From the NCBI GenBank assembly GCA_963711505.1, contig CAVQEJ010000006.1, forward strand, positions 62,001 to 126,000: 64,000 nucleotides of DNA, read 5' to 3'. Below the pieces are notes generated by a model. It ran no database searches and was not told where the DNA came from. It was given only the letters and a program-made list of their open reading frames with translations. Shown piece after piece: positions 47,999 to 57,568 of this stretch. This DNA is from JAGWRA01 sp963711505 (lineage in GTDB: Bacteria > Acidobacteriota > Vicinamibacteria > Vicinamibacterales > CAVVIG01). The position numbers and the translations under genes were made by a program. The first letter of the stretch is position 1. Each line of letters opens with the position of its first letter.

Positions 47999-48994
47999 CT
48001 ACGAGGCGCGGCGCTTGCGGCGCTGCGGCTTCGATCGCGTCCCGCCGCCGGACTGCGCGGCGGCGCCCTGTGCGGCGGCCGTCGCCGTGGCGCGCACTGG
48101 CGACCGCTTCCAGAAGGTGACGACGGTGCCGGCGATGAAGACGCTCGAATAGGTGCCGGTGATGATCCCGACGATCATGGTGAACGCGAAGCCGTGCAGC
48201 ACGTCGCCGCCGAACAGGTACAGGGCGATGACGCTCAGCAGCGCCGTGCCCGACGTGATCACCGTCCGGTTCAGCGTCTGGTTGACGGCGCGGTTCATGA
48301 CGTCCTTGATCGGCAGGTTCCGCAGCAGCCGCGCGTCCTCGCGGACCCGGTCGAAGATGACGATCGTGTCGTTGGTCGAATAGCCGCTCATCGTCAGGAT
48401 GGCGGCGATGACGTTCAGCGAGAGGTCGACCTTGAAGAACGCCAGGAACGCGAACGTCACCAGCAGGTCGTGGATCGTGGCGATGACGGCGCCGACGGCG
48501 AAGCTGAACCGGAACCGGAACGCGATGTAGATCAGCAGGCCGATGAGCGACAGGACCATCGCGAGGGTCCCCTTGCGCGTCAGCTGCTGCCCGACGATCG
48601 GTCCGACGATCTGATTACCGACGATCTGGAACTTGCCGAGATTGGCCTTCTCGAGGCCGCTCTGGACGTCGTCGGCCGCCTTGCTGATATTGGTGCCCGA
48701 CTCCATGCCCGACTCGGGGAGCCGGATCATGACCTCGCGCAGCGACGGCGAGCCGTACTGCTGCACGACGGCCTGCGCTCCGCCATCCGGCAGCGCGGCC
48801 CGGATCTGCTTGATCGAGGGCGTCGTCTGCTCGAACTGCGCAATGATGATCGTGCCGCCCGAGAACTCGACGCCCAGCGGGATGCCGCGAGTCCAGATGG
48901 TGAAGACGCCGGCGATGATGACGATCCACGACAGCACCAGTGCGTGCCACCGCCAGCGGACGAAGTCGAAGTCCGGATTCTTGAAAATGTGCAT
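47999..48994 (-). CDS. secF: protein translocase subunit SecF
   Basis: A 331-residue accessory subunit of the Sec translocon that uses proton-motive force. GVEFSGGTI near the N-terminus and SGYSTNDTIVIFDRVREDAR are diagnostic; six helices. It is the last gene of tgt-yajC-secD-secF. Confidence 0.96.
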   Translation of the reverse strand: MHIFKNPDFDFVRWRWHALVLSWIVIIAGVFTIWTRGIPLGVEFSGGTIIIAQFEQTTPSIKQIRAALPDGGAQAVVQQYGSPSLREVMIRLPESGMESGTNISKAADDVQSGLEKANLGKFQIVGNQIVGPIVGQQLTRKGTLAMVLSLIGLLIYIAFRFRFSFAVGAVIATIHDLLVTFAFLAFFKVDLSLNVIAAILTMSGYSTNDTIVIFDRVREDARLLRNLPIKDVMNRAVNQTLNRTVITSGTALLSVIALYLFGGDVLHGFAFTMIVGIITGTYSSVFIAGTVVTFWKRSPVRATATAAAQGAAAQSGGGTRSKPQRRKRRAS

Positions 48995-49047
48995 GATCGG
49001 TCACAGGGCCGGGCGCCGCCTCCGCCGGGAGACGTCCCCCTTGGCCG

Positions 49048-50607
49048 TCAGATACTCAGCGAAGCCACCTGCCGCTTGCCCGACAGTATCGCCTCGAACA
49101 TCGTCCGCGACACGAAGGTCGCGGTGAACAGGTTGGCCATCAGGCCGAACGTCAGCGTCGTCGCGAACCCGCGGATCGGCCCGGTGCCGAACTGGAACAG
49201 GAACGCCGCGGAGATGAGTGACGCCACGTGCGTGTCGAGCAGCGTCCAGAACACGCGGTTGAAGCCGGCGTTCAGCGACGCCCGCACGCCGTGCGACGCA
49301 GCGAGCTCTTCCTTGATGCGCTCGAAGATCAGCACGTTCGAGTCGACGCCCATGCCCATGGTCAGGACGAAGCCGGCGATGCCGGGCAGCGTCATCGTCG
49401 CGCCGACGTACGCCATGAAGCCCAGCAGGATCAGCAGGTTCAGCAGCAGGGCCACCACGGCGTTGATGCCGGAGAGGTGATAGTAGCCGAGCATGAAGAC
49501 GACGACCAGGATCAGCCCCACCAGCGAGGCCAGGACGCCGGCGCGGACCGAGTCGGCGCCCAGCGACGGCCCGATCACCTGCTGCTCGAGGTAGGTCAGC
49601 GGCGCCGGCAGGGCGCCCGACTTCAGGATGAGCGACAGGTTCTGGGCTTCTTCCTGCGTGAAGCTGCCCGTGATGCGCCCGTCGCTGGTGATGCGGCCGT
49701 CGATCCGCGGGGCCGACTGCACGCGGCCGTCGAGGATGATGGCCAGATTGCGGCCGATGTTCGCGCCGGTGGCCTGGCCGAACTTCTGCGACCCCTGGCC
49801 GCTCAGCGTGAAGCTGATCGCCGGCTGCGCGTTCTCGTCGAGCGTCGGCCGGGCGTTGCGGACGTCGCGCCCGGTGACGACCGGCACGCGCTTGACCAGG
49901 TAGAAGACCGTCGCCGGCGCCTCACCGCCCGACGTGTCGCTCGCCCCCGGCACCACGATGTCCTCGGAGGGGACGACGCCGCTGGTCGCCTGCAGCAGCT
50001 GCTCGCGCGACGAGGCGGGACCGCCGTCGACGAGCGACAGCTCGAGGGTGCCGGTCGACCCGATGACCTGCTTCGCGCGGTTCACGTCGGTGACCCCGGG
50101 CAGCTGGACCAGGATCTGATCGCCGTTGGTCCCCTGCAGCGCGATGCTCGGCTCGGAGACGCCGAGCTCGTTGACACGCCGCTCGATCGTCTGCCGCTCC
50201 TGATCGATCGCCTGCTGGCGCAGCGACTTCACCACGTTCGGCTTCATGCTGAACGTGTAGCCGCCGTTGATGCCGGGCACGCGGTCGAACGTCGTGGAGA
50301 GTTCGTCGGCCACCTGGCGAAACGTGGCGTCCTGCGCCGTCGGGACGCCGGACACATCGAAGCTCGTGTTGCCGGTCTGCTTCAGGTCGGCGACCTTGAT
50401 CGACTTGGCTCCCAGCGACTGGCGCAGCTGCTCCATGTCGGTCGCCGTCTCGAGCTTGAGGGCCGCGTCGGTCTCGACGCGCAGCACCATCTGGACGCCG
50501 CCCTTGAGGTCGAGGCCGAGCTGAATCTTGCTCTGCGGCGGGTAGATCGCCCAGACCGCGAGGCCGGTAACGACGAGAATGAGAATGATCTTCCAGCGGA
50601 GGCTCAT
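49048..50607 (-). CDS. secD: protein translocase subunit SecD
   Basis: A 519-residue SecD. LGLDLKGGVQMVLRVE is near the N-terminus, a large P1 periplasmic domain with RVNELGVSEPSIALQG follows, and LTMGMGVDSNVLIFERIKEE lies in the membrane domain. It lies 22 bp downstream of yajC. Confidence 0.97.
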   Translation of the reverse strand: MSLRWKIILILVVTGLAVWAIYPPQSKIQLGLDLKGGVQMVLRVETDAALKLETATDMEQLRQSLGAKSIKVADLKQTGNTSFDVSGVPTAQDATFRQVADELSTTFDRVPGINGGYTFSMKPNVVKSLRQQAIDQERQTIERRVNELGVSEPSIALQGTNGDQILVQLPGVTDVNRAKQVIGSTGTLELSLVDGGPASSREQLLQATSGVVPSEDIVVPGASDTSGGEAPATVFYLVKRVPVVTGRDVRNARPTLDENAQPAISFTLSGQGSQKFGQATGANIGRNLAIILDGRVQSAPRIDGRITSDGRITGSFTQEEAQNLSLILKSGALPAPLTYLEQQVIGPSLGADSVRAGVLASLVGLILVVVFMLGYYHLSGINAVVALLLNLLILLGFMAYVGATMTLPGIAGFVLTMGMGVDSNVLIFERIKEELAASHGVRASLNAGFNRVFWTLLDTHVASLISAAFLFQFGTGPIRGFATTLTFGLMANLFTATFVSRTMFEAILSGKRQVASLSI

Positions 50608-50628
50608 GGCGTTGATCTCGAAGCGCGG

Positions 50629-50985
50629 TTACTGGTTGGCCGGCGGGTCCTGCTGCACCGGCTCCTGCCCCTGGTAGCCGCCGACGGCGTTGCGCGCCAC
50701 CTCGACCCGCACCTTGTCGGCAATCTGGAGCTGCACGGTCCGATCATTCAACTTCATGATCAGACCGTAGAGGCCGCTCGTCGTGACGATCTTGTCGCCG
50801 ACCTTCAGCGCGTCCAGGAACTCCTGGACCTTCTTCTGCTTCCGCTTCATTGGCAGCAGGATGATGAAGTAGAAGATCGCCAGCACCAGCACGAACGGCA
50901 GCAACTGGATGAGAGGGCTGCCCCCGCTGTCCGCCGACGTTCCCATCGCGAGCAGACCGAGGTCCATCAGGGCGCGTGTCGTCAT
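50629..50985 (-). CDS. yajC: Sec translocon accessory subunit YajC
   Basis: A 118-residue single-helix protein (LLPFVLVLAIFYFIILLPM) followed by the cytoplasmic KRKQKKVQEFLDALKVGDKI block. Standard member of the SecDF-YajC complex. Confidence 0.95.
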   Translation of the reverse strand: MTTRALMDLGLLAMGTSADSGGSPLIQLLPFVLVLAIFYFIILLPMKRKQKKVQEFLDALKVGDKIVTTSGLYGLIMKLNDRTVQLQIADKVRVEVARNAVGGYQGQEPVQQDPPANQ

Positions 50986-51003
50986 CGGTTCAAAAATCGA
51001 TCG

Positions 51004-52170
51004 TCAGTCGAGCAATCGGGCGGTGTAGGTCTCGCTGAACTCCGCCCGGAAGGATGCAAACGAGCCAAACGCAATAGCGTCTCTGATTCGTTTCATCGTG
51101 TCAAGGTAAAAGGTCAAATTATGCAACGTGTTAAGCGTCGCCGCGCCGATCTCGCCGGCCATGAACAGGTGCCGCAGATACGCGCGCGACGCGTGCCGGC
51201 ACGTGTAGCAGCCGCACGCCTCGTCGACCGGCCGGTCGTCCTCGGCGTAGCGGGCGTTCTTGATGTTCAACCGCCCCAGCCGCGTGAACAGCTGCCCGTT
51301 GCGGGCGTTGCGCGTCGGCAGGACGCAGTCGAACAGGTCGATGCCGCGCGCCACCGCCTCCACCAGATCGAGCGGGGTGCCGACCCCCATCAGGTACCGC
51401 AGCCGATCGGCCGGCAGCAGCGGCGCCGTGTACTCCACCACCTCGTACATCACCGGCGGCGGCTCCCCGACGCTCAGCCCGCCGATCGCGTAGGACTCGA
51501 AGCCGATGTCGACCGTCGCCTTCGCGCTTTCTTCGCGGAGCGGCCGGTAGGTGCTCCCCTGCACGATCCCGAACTGCGCCTGGCCCGCATTGCTGACCGT
51601 CACCTCCCCGGCGCCGCCCCCGCTTTGCAGCGCCAGGAACCGGTCCCGCCCCCGCCGCGCCCAGCGGAGCGTCCGCGCCACCGCCGCGCGGGCCACGTCC
51701 TGATCGCCCGGAGTCGCCACGCACTCGTCGAGGATCATGGCGATGTCGGAGCCGAGACGGGCCTGGATGTCGACCGCCCGCTCCGGGGACAGCAGATGCC
51801 GGGACCCGTCCAGGTGCGACCGGAACCAGACCCCCTCCTCGGTAACCGTGCGGCGGCCGGCCAGGCTGAAGACCTGATACCCCCCGCTGTCGGTCAGGAT
51901 CGGCCGTGGCCAGTTCATGAACCGGTGCAGGCCGCCCCGCCGGGCAATCAGCTCGTCGCCGGGACGCAGAAATAGATGATAGGTGTTGCCGAGGATGATG
52001 TCGGCCTGGACCTGTTCGAGGTCGCGCTGGGTGACGGCCTTCACCGCCCCCTGCGTCCCGACCGGCATGAACGCGGGGGTGTCCACCCGCCCGTGCGGGG
52101 TGTCGATCTCGCCGCGCCGGGCGGATCCGTCGGTGGCGGTCACCCGGAAGGCAAAGCCGGTCGAAGTCAC
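51004..52170 (-). CDS. tgt: queuine tRNA-ribosyltransferase
   Basis: A 388-residue enzyme that exchanges guanine 34 for a queuine precursor in tRNA. The nucleophile region LTDSGGYQVFSL, the FDCVLPTRNARNG catalytic block and the zinc site CGCYTCRHASRAYL...H are present. GTG 52170 gives VTSTGFAFRVTA; the longer in-frame reading is Arg/Gly-rich. A TAACAT lies 7 nt before the start. Head of the tgt-yajC-secD-secF unit. Confidence 0.94.
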   Translation of the reverse strand: MTSTGFAFRVTATDGSARRGEIDTPHGRVDTPAFMPVGTQGAVKAVTQRDLEQVQADIILGNTYHLFLRPGDELIARRGGLHRFMNWPRPILTDSGGYQVFSLAGRRTVTEEGVWFRSHLDGSRHLLSPERAVDIQARLGSDIAMILDECVATPGDQDVARAAVARTLRWARRGRDRFLALQSGGGAGEVTVSNAGQAQFGIVQGSTYRPLREESAKATVDIGFESYAIGGLSVGEPPPVMYEVVEYTAPLLPADRLRYLMGVGTPLDLVEAVARGIDLFDCVLPTRNARNGQLFTRLGRLNIKNARYAEDDRPVDEACGCYTCRHASRAYLRHLFMAGEIGAATLNTLHNLTFYLDTMKRIRDAIAFGSFASFRAEFSETYTARLLD

Positions 52171-52268
52171 AACCTCTATGTTAAGGTAACTGTAAGCGCC
52201 TCGTCCGTCGCGGCTGCGGCCGGCACGGACCGGCCAGGCATCCACCCGACCACACCTGCCCCACTCCC

Positions 52269-53447
52269 GTGAAGAAGCTCCGTGTCGGCGTCATCTACGG
52301 CGGCCGCTCCGGCGAGCACGAGATCTCGCTGGCCTCGGCCGCCTCGGTCTTCAAACACCTCGACCCGGCCCGCTACGAGGCGGTGCCCATCCGCATAGAA
52401 AAGGATGGCCGCTGGACGCTGGCCGACCGGCCGCCGGTGGCCATCGTGGCAGCCGAGGTGATCCAGGGGACCGGCGCTCCCCCCGGCCGTCCCGGCCGGC
52501 CGGGCCGGGAGACCTACCTGGCCGCCCGGCCGGGCGAGGAGAACCTGGTGACGGTCGATCGCCGCGAATCGGCCATGACGCCGGGGGCGGGCGACGCGGA
52601 CGGGTCGGCGAACGCGCACGTGGCAGCGCTCGGACTGGACGTCATCTTTCCCGTGCTGCACGGGCCGTACGGCGAGGACGGCACCGTGCAGGGACTGCTC
52701 GAGCTGGCAAACGTGCCCTACGTCGGCGCCGGCGTGCTCGCGTCGGCCGTCGGCATGGACAAGGCGGTCGCGAAGCTCGTCTTCGCCGCGTCCGGGCTCC
52801 CCATCACCGACTACGTCGTCGTGATGCGGCGTGAGTGGCAGGCGGATCCGGCGGGCGCGGCGGCCCGCGTGCTCGGGCGGCTCGCGCTGCCCGTGTTCGT
52901 GAAGCCGGCGAATCTCGGATCGAGCGTCGGCATCTCGAAGGTGAAGGCCCCCGCCGAGCTGGAGGCCGCGCTGGCGCTCGCCGCGTCGTACGATCGGAAG
53001 GTGGTCGTCGAGGCGTCGGTGCCGCAGGCGCGGGAGATCGAGTGCGGGGTGCTCGGCAACGACGCGCCCGAGGCCTCGGTGCCGGGGGAGATCGTCTCGT
53101 CGCGCGAGTTCTACGATTACGAGGCGAAGTATCTCGACGATGGCTCGCGGACGATCGTTCCGGCGCCGATCACACCGGCGCAGACCGATGAGGTGCGGCG
53201 GCTGGCCGTCGCGGCCTTCCGCGCGCTCGACGCCGCCGGGTTTGCGCGGGTCGACTTCCTGCTGGACGGAAACACCGGCGCGATCTACCTGAACGAGGTG
53301 AACACGCTGCCGGGCTTCACGACGATCAGCATGTTCCCCAAGCTCTGGGAAGCCAGCGGGCTCCCGTATCCGGTGCTGCTCGATCGCCTGATCGCGCTCG
53401 CCCTCGAGCGGCACGCGGACAAGCAGCAGACCAGAATCTCCGTCTGA
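52269..53447 (+). CDS. ddl: D-alanine--D-alanine ligase
   Basis: A 392-residue ATP-grasp ligase that makes the peptidoglycan dipeptide. VIYGGRSGEHEISLASA, FPVLHGPYGEDGTVQG, FVKPANLGSSVGISKV and YLNEVNTLPGFT mark it. The start is GTG 52269. An extra segment near residues 70-115 (PPGRPGRPGRE...) is longer than usual. Its stop overlaps the next start as TGATG. Confidence 0.95.
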   Translation: MKKLRVGVIYGGRSGEHEISLASAASVFKHLDPARYEAVPIRIEKDGRWTLADRPPVAIVAAEVIQGTGAPPGRPGRPGRETYLAARPGEENLVTVDRRESAMTPGAGDADGSANAHVAALGLDVIFPVLHGPYGEDGTVQGLLELANVPYVGAGVLASAVGMDKAVAKLVFAASGLPITDYVVVMRREWQADPAGAAARVLGRLALPVFVKPANLGSSVGISKVKAPAELEAALALAASYDRKVVVEASVPQAREIECGVLGNDAPEASVPGEIVSSREFYDYEAKYLDDGSRTIVPAPITPAQTDEVRRLAVAAFRALDAAGFARVDFLLDGNTGAIYLNEVNTLPGFTTISMFPKLWEASGLPYPVLLDRLIALALERHADKQQTRISV

Positions 53448-54641
53448 TGCCAGTCTCTCCGGGCGGCGCGCGGCCGGTCGCCGCCGGCCTCGCGGCCCTG
53501 CTCCTGCTCCTCGCCGGTCTCCACGGCACACCGTGCGCCGCGGCGGAACCGGTGCGGGGCCTCACCGACGTCACGGGTCCTCTCGCACGCCTACGATCAG
53601 ATCCTGGACGCCGACTTCGACGGCGCGCAGGCGACGCTCGACCGGGCGTGTCCGCCGGCACCCGTCGAGGCGTGCCGCACGCTGGCGGTCGTGAGCCGCT
53701 GGTGGCGGATCGCGCTCGACCCCGACGACCGGAGCCGCGACGAGACGTTCTCGAAGGCAGTCGACGCGGCCGTGCAGGCCGATCAGGCGTGGACCGGGCG
53801 GGAACCCGAGCGGGCGGAAGCCTGGCTGTACCTCGGCGGCGCCCTCGCAGCGCGCGTGCAGTGGAAGGTGCTGCGCGGGCAGCGGCTGTCGGCGGCGCGC
53901 GACGGCCAGCGCATCAAGGACGCGCTCGAGCAGGCGCTCGCGCTCGATCCGTCGATGCAGGACGCCTGGTTCGGCATCGGCCTCTATCACTACTACGCGG
54001 CCATCGCGCCGCTGGCGGCGAAGATCCTCCGGTGGCTCCTCTTCCTGCCGGGCGGCAACCGCGCCGAAGGACTGCAGGAGATGCTGCGAACGCACAGCCA
54101 GGGCCGGCTGCTGCGCGGAGAAGCCGACTATCAGCTCCACCTCATCTACCTCTGGTACGAGCACGACACGGGCGAGGCGATGACGCTGCTCGACGGCCTG
54201 CGATCGCGGTATCCGGGCAACCCGCTCTTTCCGCTCCAGGCCGCCGAGGTGCAGGACGTCTACCTGCACGATCACGCGGCGAGCCTCGCCACGGCCGAGC
54301 GCGTCCTGCAGGACGCGCAGGCGGGACGCCTTCAGCTGGCGTCGCTCGCCGAGACGGCGGCCCGGCTGCGGATGGCGACCGAGCTGACGGCCCTCGGTCG
54401 GATCGACGCGGCCATCACGGTACTGCGCGCGGTCGTCGCCGCCGCGCCGACCGCGCCGTACAGCGCGCTCGCCCGCGCGCACCTCGCCCTCGGCACTCTC
54501 TACGACCGCACCGATCGCCGTGCACTGGCCGCGCAGGCGTATCGCGCGGCGATCGCGACGGCGCCCGCCGACGATCCGTACGACATCCGCGATCACGCGC
54601 GCGATGCGCTCGCGCACGAGCCGGCACCGCAGCCGCGCTAG
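53447..54641 (+). CDS. exported TPR-like protein (frameshift near start)
   Basis: About 397 residues after correction. A signal peptide (VAAGLAALLLLLAGLHGTPC) is followed by helical repeat sequence, for example LALDPSMQDAWFGIGLYHYY and PYSALARAHLALGTLYDRTD. The given start frame is lost near 53577; one extra base among ACGGGTCC accounts for it, giving a continuation HAYDQILDADFDGAQATL. The function is unknown; coupled to ddl by a TGATG overlap. Confidence 0.8.
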
Positions 54642-54866
54642 TCCGCGTTTCCACTCACGCGTTCACACCTCGACGAGACGATCGACGACGCGCGCGGATC
54701 GATCGCGCATGCAAATGCGCGCCGAAGACTGCAGAGATCGCGCGTGCGTGCCGAAAAGAGATCATGATGAGCGGAGACGATGTCGATCATCGCGTGCGTC
54801 GCAGCGGATTCGCGTCGCACGGCGCGCAGAAGGGAACAGATTTTTGACTTTTTCTGCACTTTGTGC

Positions 54867-54896
54867 TTGACATCACCTTTTTCTCATCGATAATCT
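54867..54896 (+). promoter_or_regulatory. strong promoter of microprotein gene 1
   Basis: Perfect TTGACA (54867-54872) with GATAAT 16 bp on (54889-54894) or TAATCT 18 bp on. The leader of about 90 nt contains a GGTGGC/GCCACC hairpin around 54910-54930. Confidence 0.75.
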
Positions 54897-54991
54897 ACAT
54901 CTTGTATGAGGGTGGCGGGCTCAGGCCACCCGTAGTGACACCTCGGTTCCGGTTGTAAACCCTGAGCAGCCGTACCCAATCAGGAGGACGA

Positions 54992-55042
54992 ATGGCGAAG
55001 AAAGCTAAGGGCGGGAAGAAGAAGGGCGCGAAGAAGCGCTAA
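54992..55042 (+). CDS. lysine-rich microprotein 1 (16 residues)
   Basis: ATG 54992 to TAA encodes MAKKAKGGKKKGAKKR. An optimal AGGAGG lies 5 nt upstream, and a consensus promoter and an intrinsic terminator bracket it. Nine of 16 residues are Lys or Arg. It resembles the basic repeats of H1-like and AlgP-type nucleoid proteins, but is far shorter; a DNA- or RNA-binding role is only a guess. A near-identical second ORF follows at 55250. Confidence 0.7.
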   Translation: MAKKAKGGKKKGAKKR

Positions 55043-55064
55043 CACCGGCCCTCAACCGGTTCTG

Positions 55065-55099
55065 GGGGTGGTCACCATCGGACACCCCAATCTTTTTTT
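55065..55099 (+). terminator. terminator of microprotein gene 1
   Basis: GGGGTG (55065-55070) / CACCCC (55083-55088), then AATC and seven T. Confidence 0.85.
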
Positions 55100-55249
55100 G
55101 CTGCATTCCCGTCAACGGATGACGGGAAAAGCCCGGGTGTGACGGGCGTCATCACGGACCGGCGATCGTGCCAGGCGGCAGGCGACGGTCGTGAGTGACG
55201 AGAGCCCTCGCATTCGATCAACGAGCCAATGAAGGGGGGAATAGAGGTA

Positions 55250-55303
55250 ATGGCAAAGAAAGCTAAGGGCGGGAAGAAGAAGGCCGGCGCCAAGAAGCGC
55301 TAA
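55250..55303 (+). CDS. lysine-rich microprotein 2 (17 residues)
   Basis: ATG 55250 to TAA encodes MAKKAKGGKKKAGAKKR, differing from microprotein 1 by one extra residue near the C-terminus; the first 11 codons differ only at one wobble base (GCG/GCA). AGAGGT lies 1-6 nt upstream of the ATG, with GGGGGGA further up. A separate terminator follows. The 207-bp spacer contains CCCGTCA-acgga-TGACGGG (55108-55126). Conservation of sequence, RBS and terminator in a tandem pair supports translation. Confidence 0.68.
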   Translation: MAKKAKGGKKKAGAKKR

Positions 55304-55321
55304 GGCCGGCTACCTGCCGAC

Positions 55322-55347
55322 AAAGGGGGCGGCCGTCGCCCCCTTTT
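55322..55347 (+). terminator. terminator of microprotein gene 2
   Basis: GGGGGCG (55325-55331) / CGCCCCC (55337-55343), with preceding AAA and following TTTT, making it potentially bidirectional; it also ends the convergent gene at 55360. Confidence 0.85.
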
Positions 55348-55359
55348 CAATCTCTCCCC

Positions 55360-57558
55360 TCAGAAGCCCCCGCTCCCGTTCGTCGACGGCCCCGTCCAGA
55401 CCCGCACCGCCTTGATCACATCCCACTGCTGCAGCCGATCGACCACGTCCATGCCCTTCACGACGCGCCCGAACACCGTGTAGCCGGCATCCAGCCGCGG
55501 CTGAGGTGACAGACAGATGAAGAACTGGCTGCCGCCGGTGTCGCGCCAGTCGAGCGCCATGCCTACCGTGCCGCGCGCGTAGGAGAGTTCGTTCAGCTCG
55601 TCGCGGATCGTGAAGCCCGGTCCGCCGTCGCCGTCACCGCGCGGATCGCCGTCCTGCACGACGAAGTCGGGCACGACACGGTGAATCGGCACGTGGTTGA
55701 AGAATCCGCGCCGCGCCAGCCCCGTGATCGTCTCGACGGTGAGCGGCGCGTCGAGCACGGCCAACTCCACCTCGATGGTCCCCTTGTCGGTGTCGATGAA
55801 CAGCTCGGGCGAAACGGTCGGCGCCACCAGCGCCGGCGCCGCGTACGACGCGGCCGTTCGTCCGGTCGGCGCCGGGCGGATGGCGTCGGCCGCGTCGACG
55901 GACGGATCGATCGTGCGCATCAGGTCGGCCGCCTTGACGCGGACGGCCCAGTCCTTGTCGGCGAACGCCTTCCGCAGCGTCGGCTCGGCGGCCGCGCGGC
56001 CGTAGCCGGCCAGCGCCTCGAGGGCTGCCGCGCGCGCGACGTAGGTCGGGTCGCCGAGCCCCCGCGCGTAGGCTTCCGCGAGCGGCCCGGCCGCGTCGGC
56101 CGGCTTCAGCGTCCCGAGGCCTACCGCTGCCGCCTTGCGGATGAACGGATCGGGGCTCTTCAACCGATCGAGCAGGATGCCCTCGATGCCCGGTGCGCGC
56201 AGCTTGACGAGCCCGGCCAGCACGGCCGGCACGACGCGGAGATCGCGATCGCCGAGCATCTGCATGAGGCGCGGCAGCGCCTGCGCCGGCGGCAGCCGGG
56301 TCAGCGCCGTCGCCAGATCGGCCCGGACGCTCCATTGCGTGTCGGGATCGAGCCCCGACAGCACCAGCAGGAACGTCGCAGGATCCAGCCGGGCCACCGA
56401 TTCGAGCGCGGCCCCGCGGATCACCGGCGACGGGTCGCTCAGGACGTCCAGCAGCGTGTCGACGACCTGCGACACGCCAGGCGCCCGCATCCTTCCGAGC
56501 GCCGTCACCGCTTCGAGACGGAGCCCGGCATCGGTCTTCGGGTTCTCCACGAGCGGCAGCAGCACGGGTACGGCCGCCGGATCGCCGATCTCGCCCAGGG
56601 ACCGGGCCGCCTCGATCGCCGGCGGCAGGCTGGTCGACGCCCCGTTCACGAGATCCACCAGCTCGCCGACCGATGCCGCATCGTGCACGGCGCCGAGCCC
56701 CCGTGCCGCGAACGCCCGCGTCCAGGTGCCCTGGCCGCGCGCCAGCGTCCGCAGCGCCGGCACGGCCCGCGGGTCGGCGATCCACTGCAGCGCGTAGGCG
56801 ACCGGCCACCACCGGACCAGCGGCTGTCCCGACGGCGAGAGCACGGCACCAGCCAGCGCGTCGTACGCCTTCAGCCGCGCCAGCGCCGACACACCGATGC
56901 GGAACACGCCGGCCGCCGAGTCGCGCGCCTCGCCCATGTCGTCGGCTGCCACGCCGGTCAGCGAGCCGTCACGCGCCAGCCCGGCCACGACGGCCGCGAT
57001 CGGCCCGGCCGCCGCCGGATCGCCGATGAGGCCGAGGGCCTGCTCCGCGCTGCTCTGCACGAGTCGCGAGGGATCCTTCAGCAGTGCGACGAGCGGCGTC
57101 ACGGCCCGCCGATCGCCGATCAGCCCCAGGGCGAACGCCGCCATCTGACGGACTTCGGGTTCGCCGTCCGACAGCAGGCCAACCAGCGGCTCCACGCCGT
57201 CGGGCAGGCCGACGCGCCCCACGGCCAGGGCGGCGCGCCGCCGTACGCGCGCGTCGCCGTCGGTGAGCAGGTGCAGCAGATCGGGCTGCGGGACGACGGG
57301 GGCCGGTGGCGGGGCTGCCCGGCGGCGTCCGGCCGTCGGGGCCGGGGCGGGCGCCGGCGCCGGCGCCGGCTCGCGCAGGATCCGCTCGTCCTCGAGCTGC
57401 AGGATCCACCCGAGCTTCTGCTGATAGGTGATGACCGGCTGGGGTGCGACCGTCGGGGCGGGCGGAGCGCAGGCTCCCGCCGTGGCGGCCGCCAGCACGC
57501 AGGCGGCGAGCCGGACGGACAGCCGGGGCCGACTCGGAATGAGGCGTCGATCGCGCAT
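55360..57558 (-). CDS. HEAT-repeat lipoprotein with C-terminal cyclophilin domain
   Basis: A 732-residue exported protein. Lipoprotein signal (LAACVLAAATAGAC, lipid C30), then a Pro/Ala linker (residues about 60-85), many HEAT/PBS-type repeats (DGDARVRRRAALAVGRVG, DGEPEVRQMAAFALGLIGD, DPSRLVQSSAEQALGLIGD and others) to about residue 560, and a cyclophilin-type peptidyl-prolyl isomerase domain (FNHVPIHRVVPDFVVQDGDP, GGSQFFICLSPQP, YTVFGRVVKGMDVVDRL). Probably a periplasm-facing folding factor with a protein-binding arm. It lies 10 bp after the racemase gene. Confidence 0.92.
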   Translation of the reverse strand: MRDRRLIPSRPRLSVRLAACVLAAATAGACAPPAPTVAPQPVITYQQKLGWILQLEDERILREPAPAPAPAPAPTAGRRRAAPPPAPVVPQPDLLHLLTDGDARVRRRAALAVGRVGLPDGVEPLVGLLSDGEPEVRQMAAFALGLIGDRRAVTPLVALLKDPSRLVQSSAEQALGLIGDPAAAGPIAAVVAGLARDGSLTGVAADDMGEARDSAAGVFRIGVSALARLKAYDALAGAVLSPSGQPLVRWWPVAYALQWIADPRAVPALRTLARGQGTWTRAFAARGLGAVHDAASVGELVDLVNGASTSLPPAIEAARSLGEIGDPAAVPVLLPLVENPKTDAGLRLEAVTALGRMRAPGVSQVVDTLLDVLSDPSPVIRGAALESVARLDPATFLLVLSGLDPDTQWSVRADLATALTRLPPAQALPRLMQMLGDRDLRVVPAVLAGLVKLRAPGIEGILLDRLKSPDPFIRKAAAVGLGTLKPADAAGPLAEAYARGLGDPTYVARAAALEALAGYGRAAAEPTLRKAFADKDWAVRVKAADLMRTIDPSVDAADAIRPAPTGRTAASYAAPALVAPTVSPELFIDTDKGTIEVELAVLDAPLTVETITGLARRGFFNHVPIHRVVPDFVVQDGDPRGDGDGGPGFTIRDELNELSYARGTVGMALDWRDTGGSQFFICLSPQPRLDAGYTVFGRVVKGMDVVDRLQQWDVIKAVRVWTGPSTNGSGGF

Positions 57559-57568
57559 GCCCCTCCGT

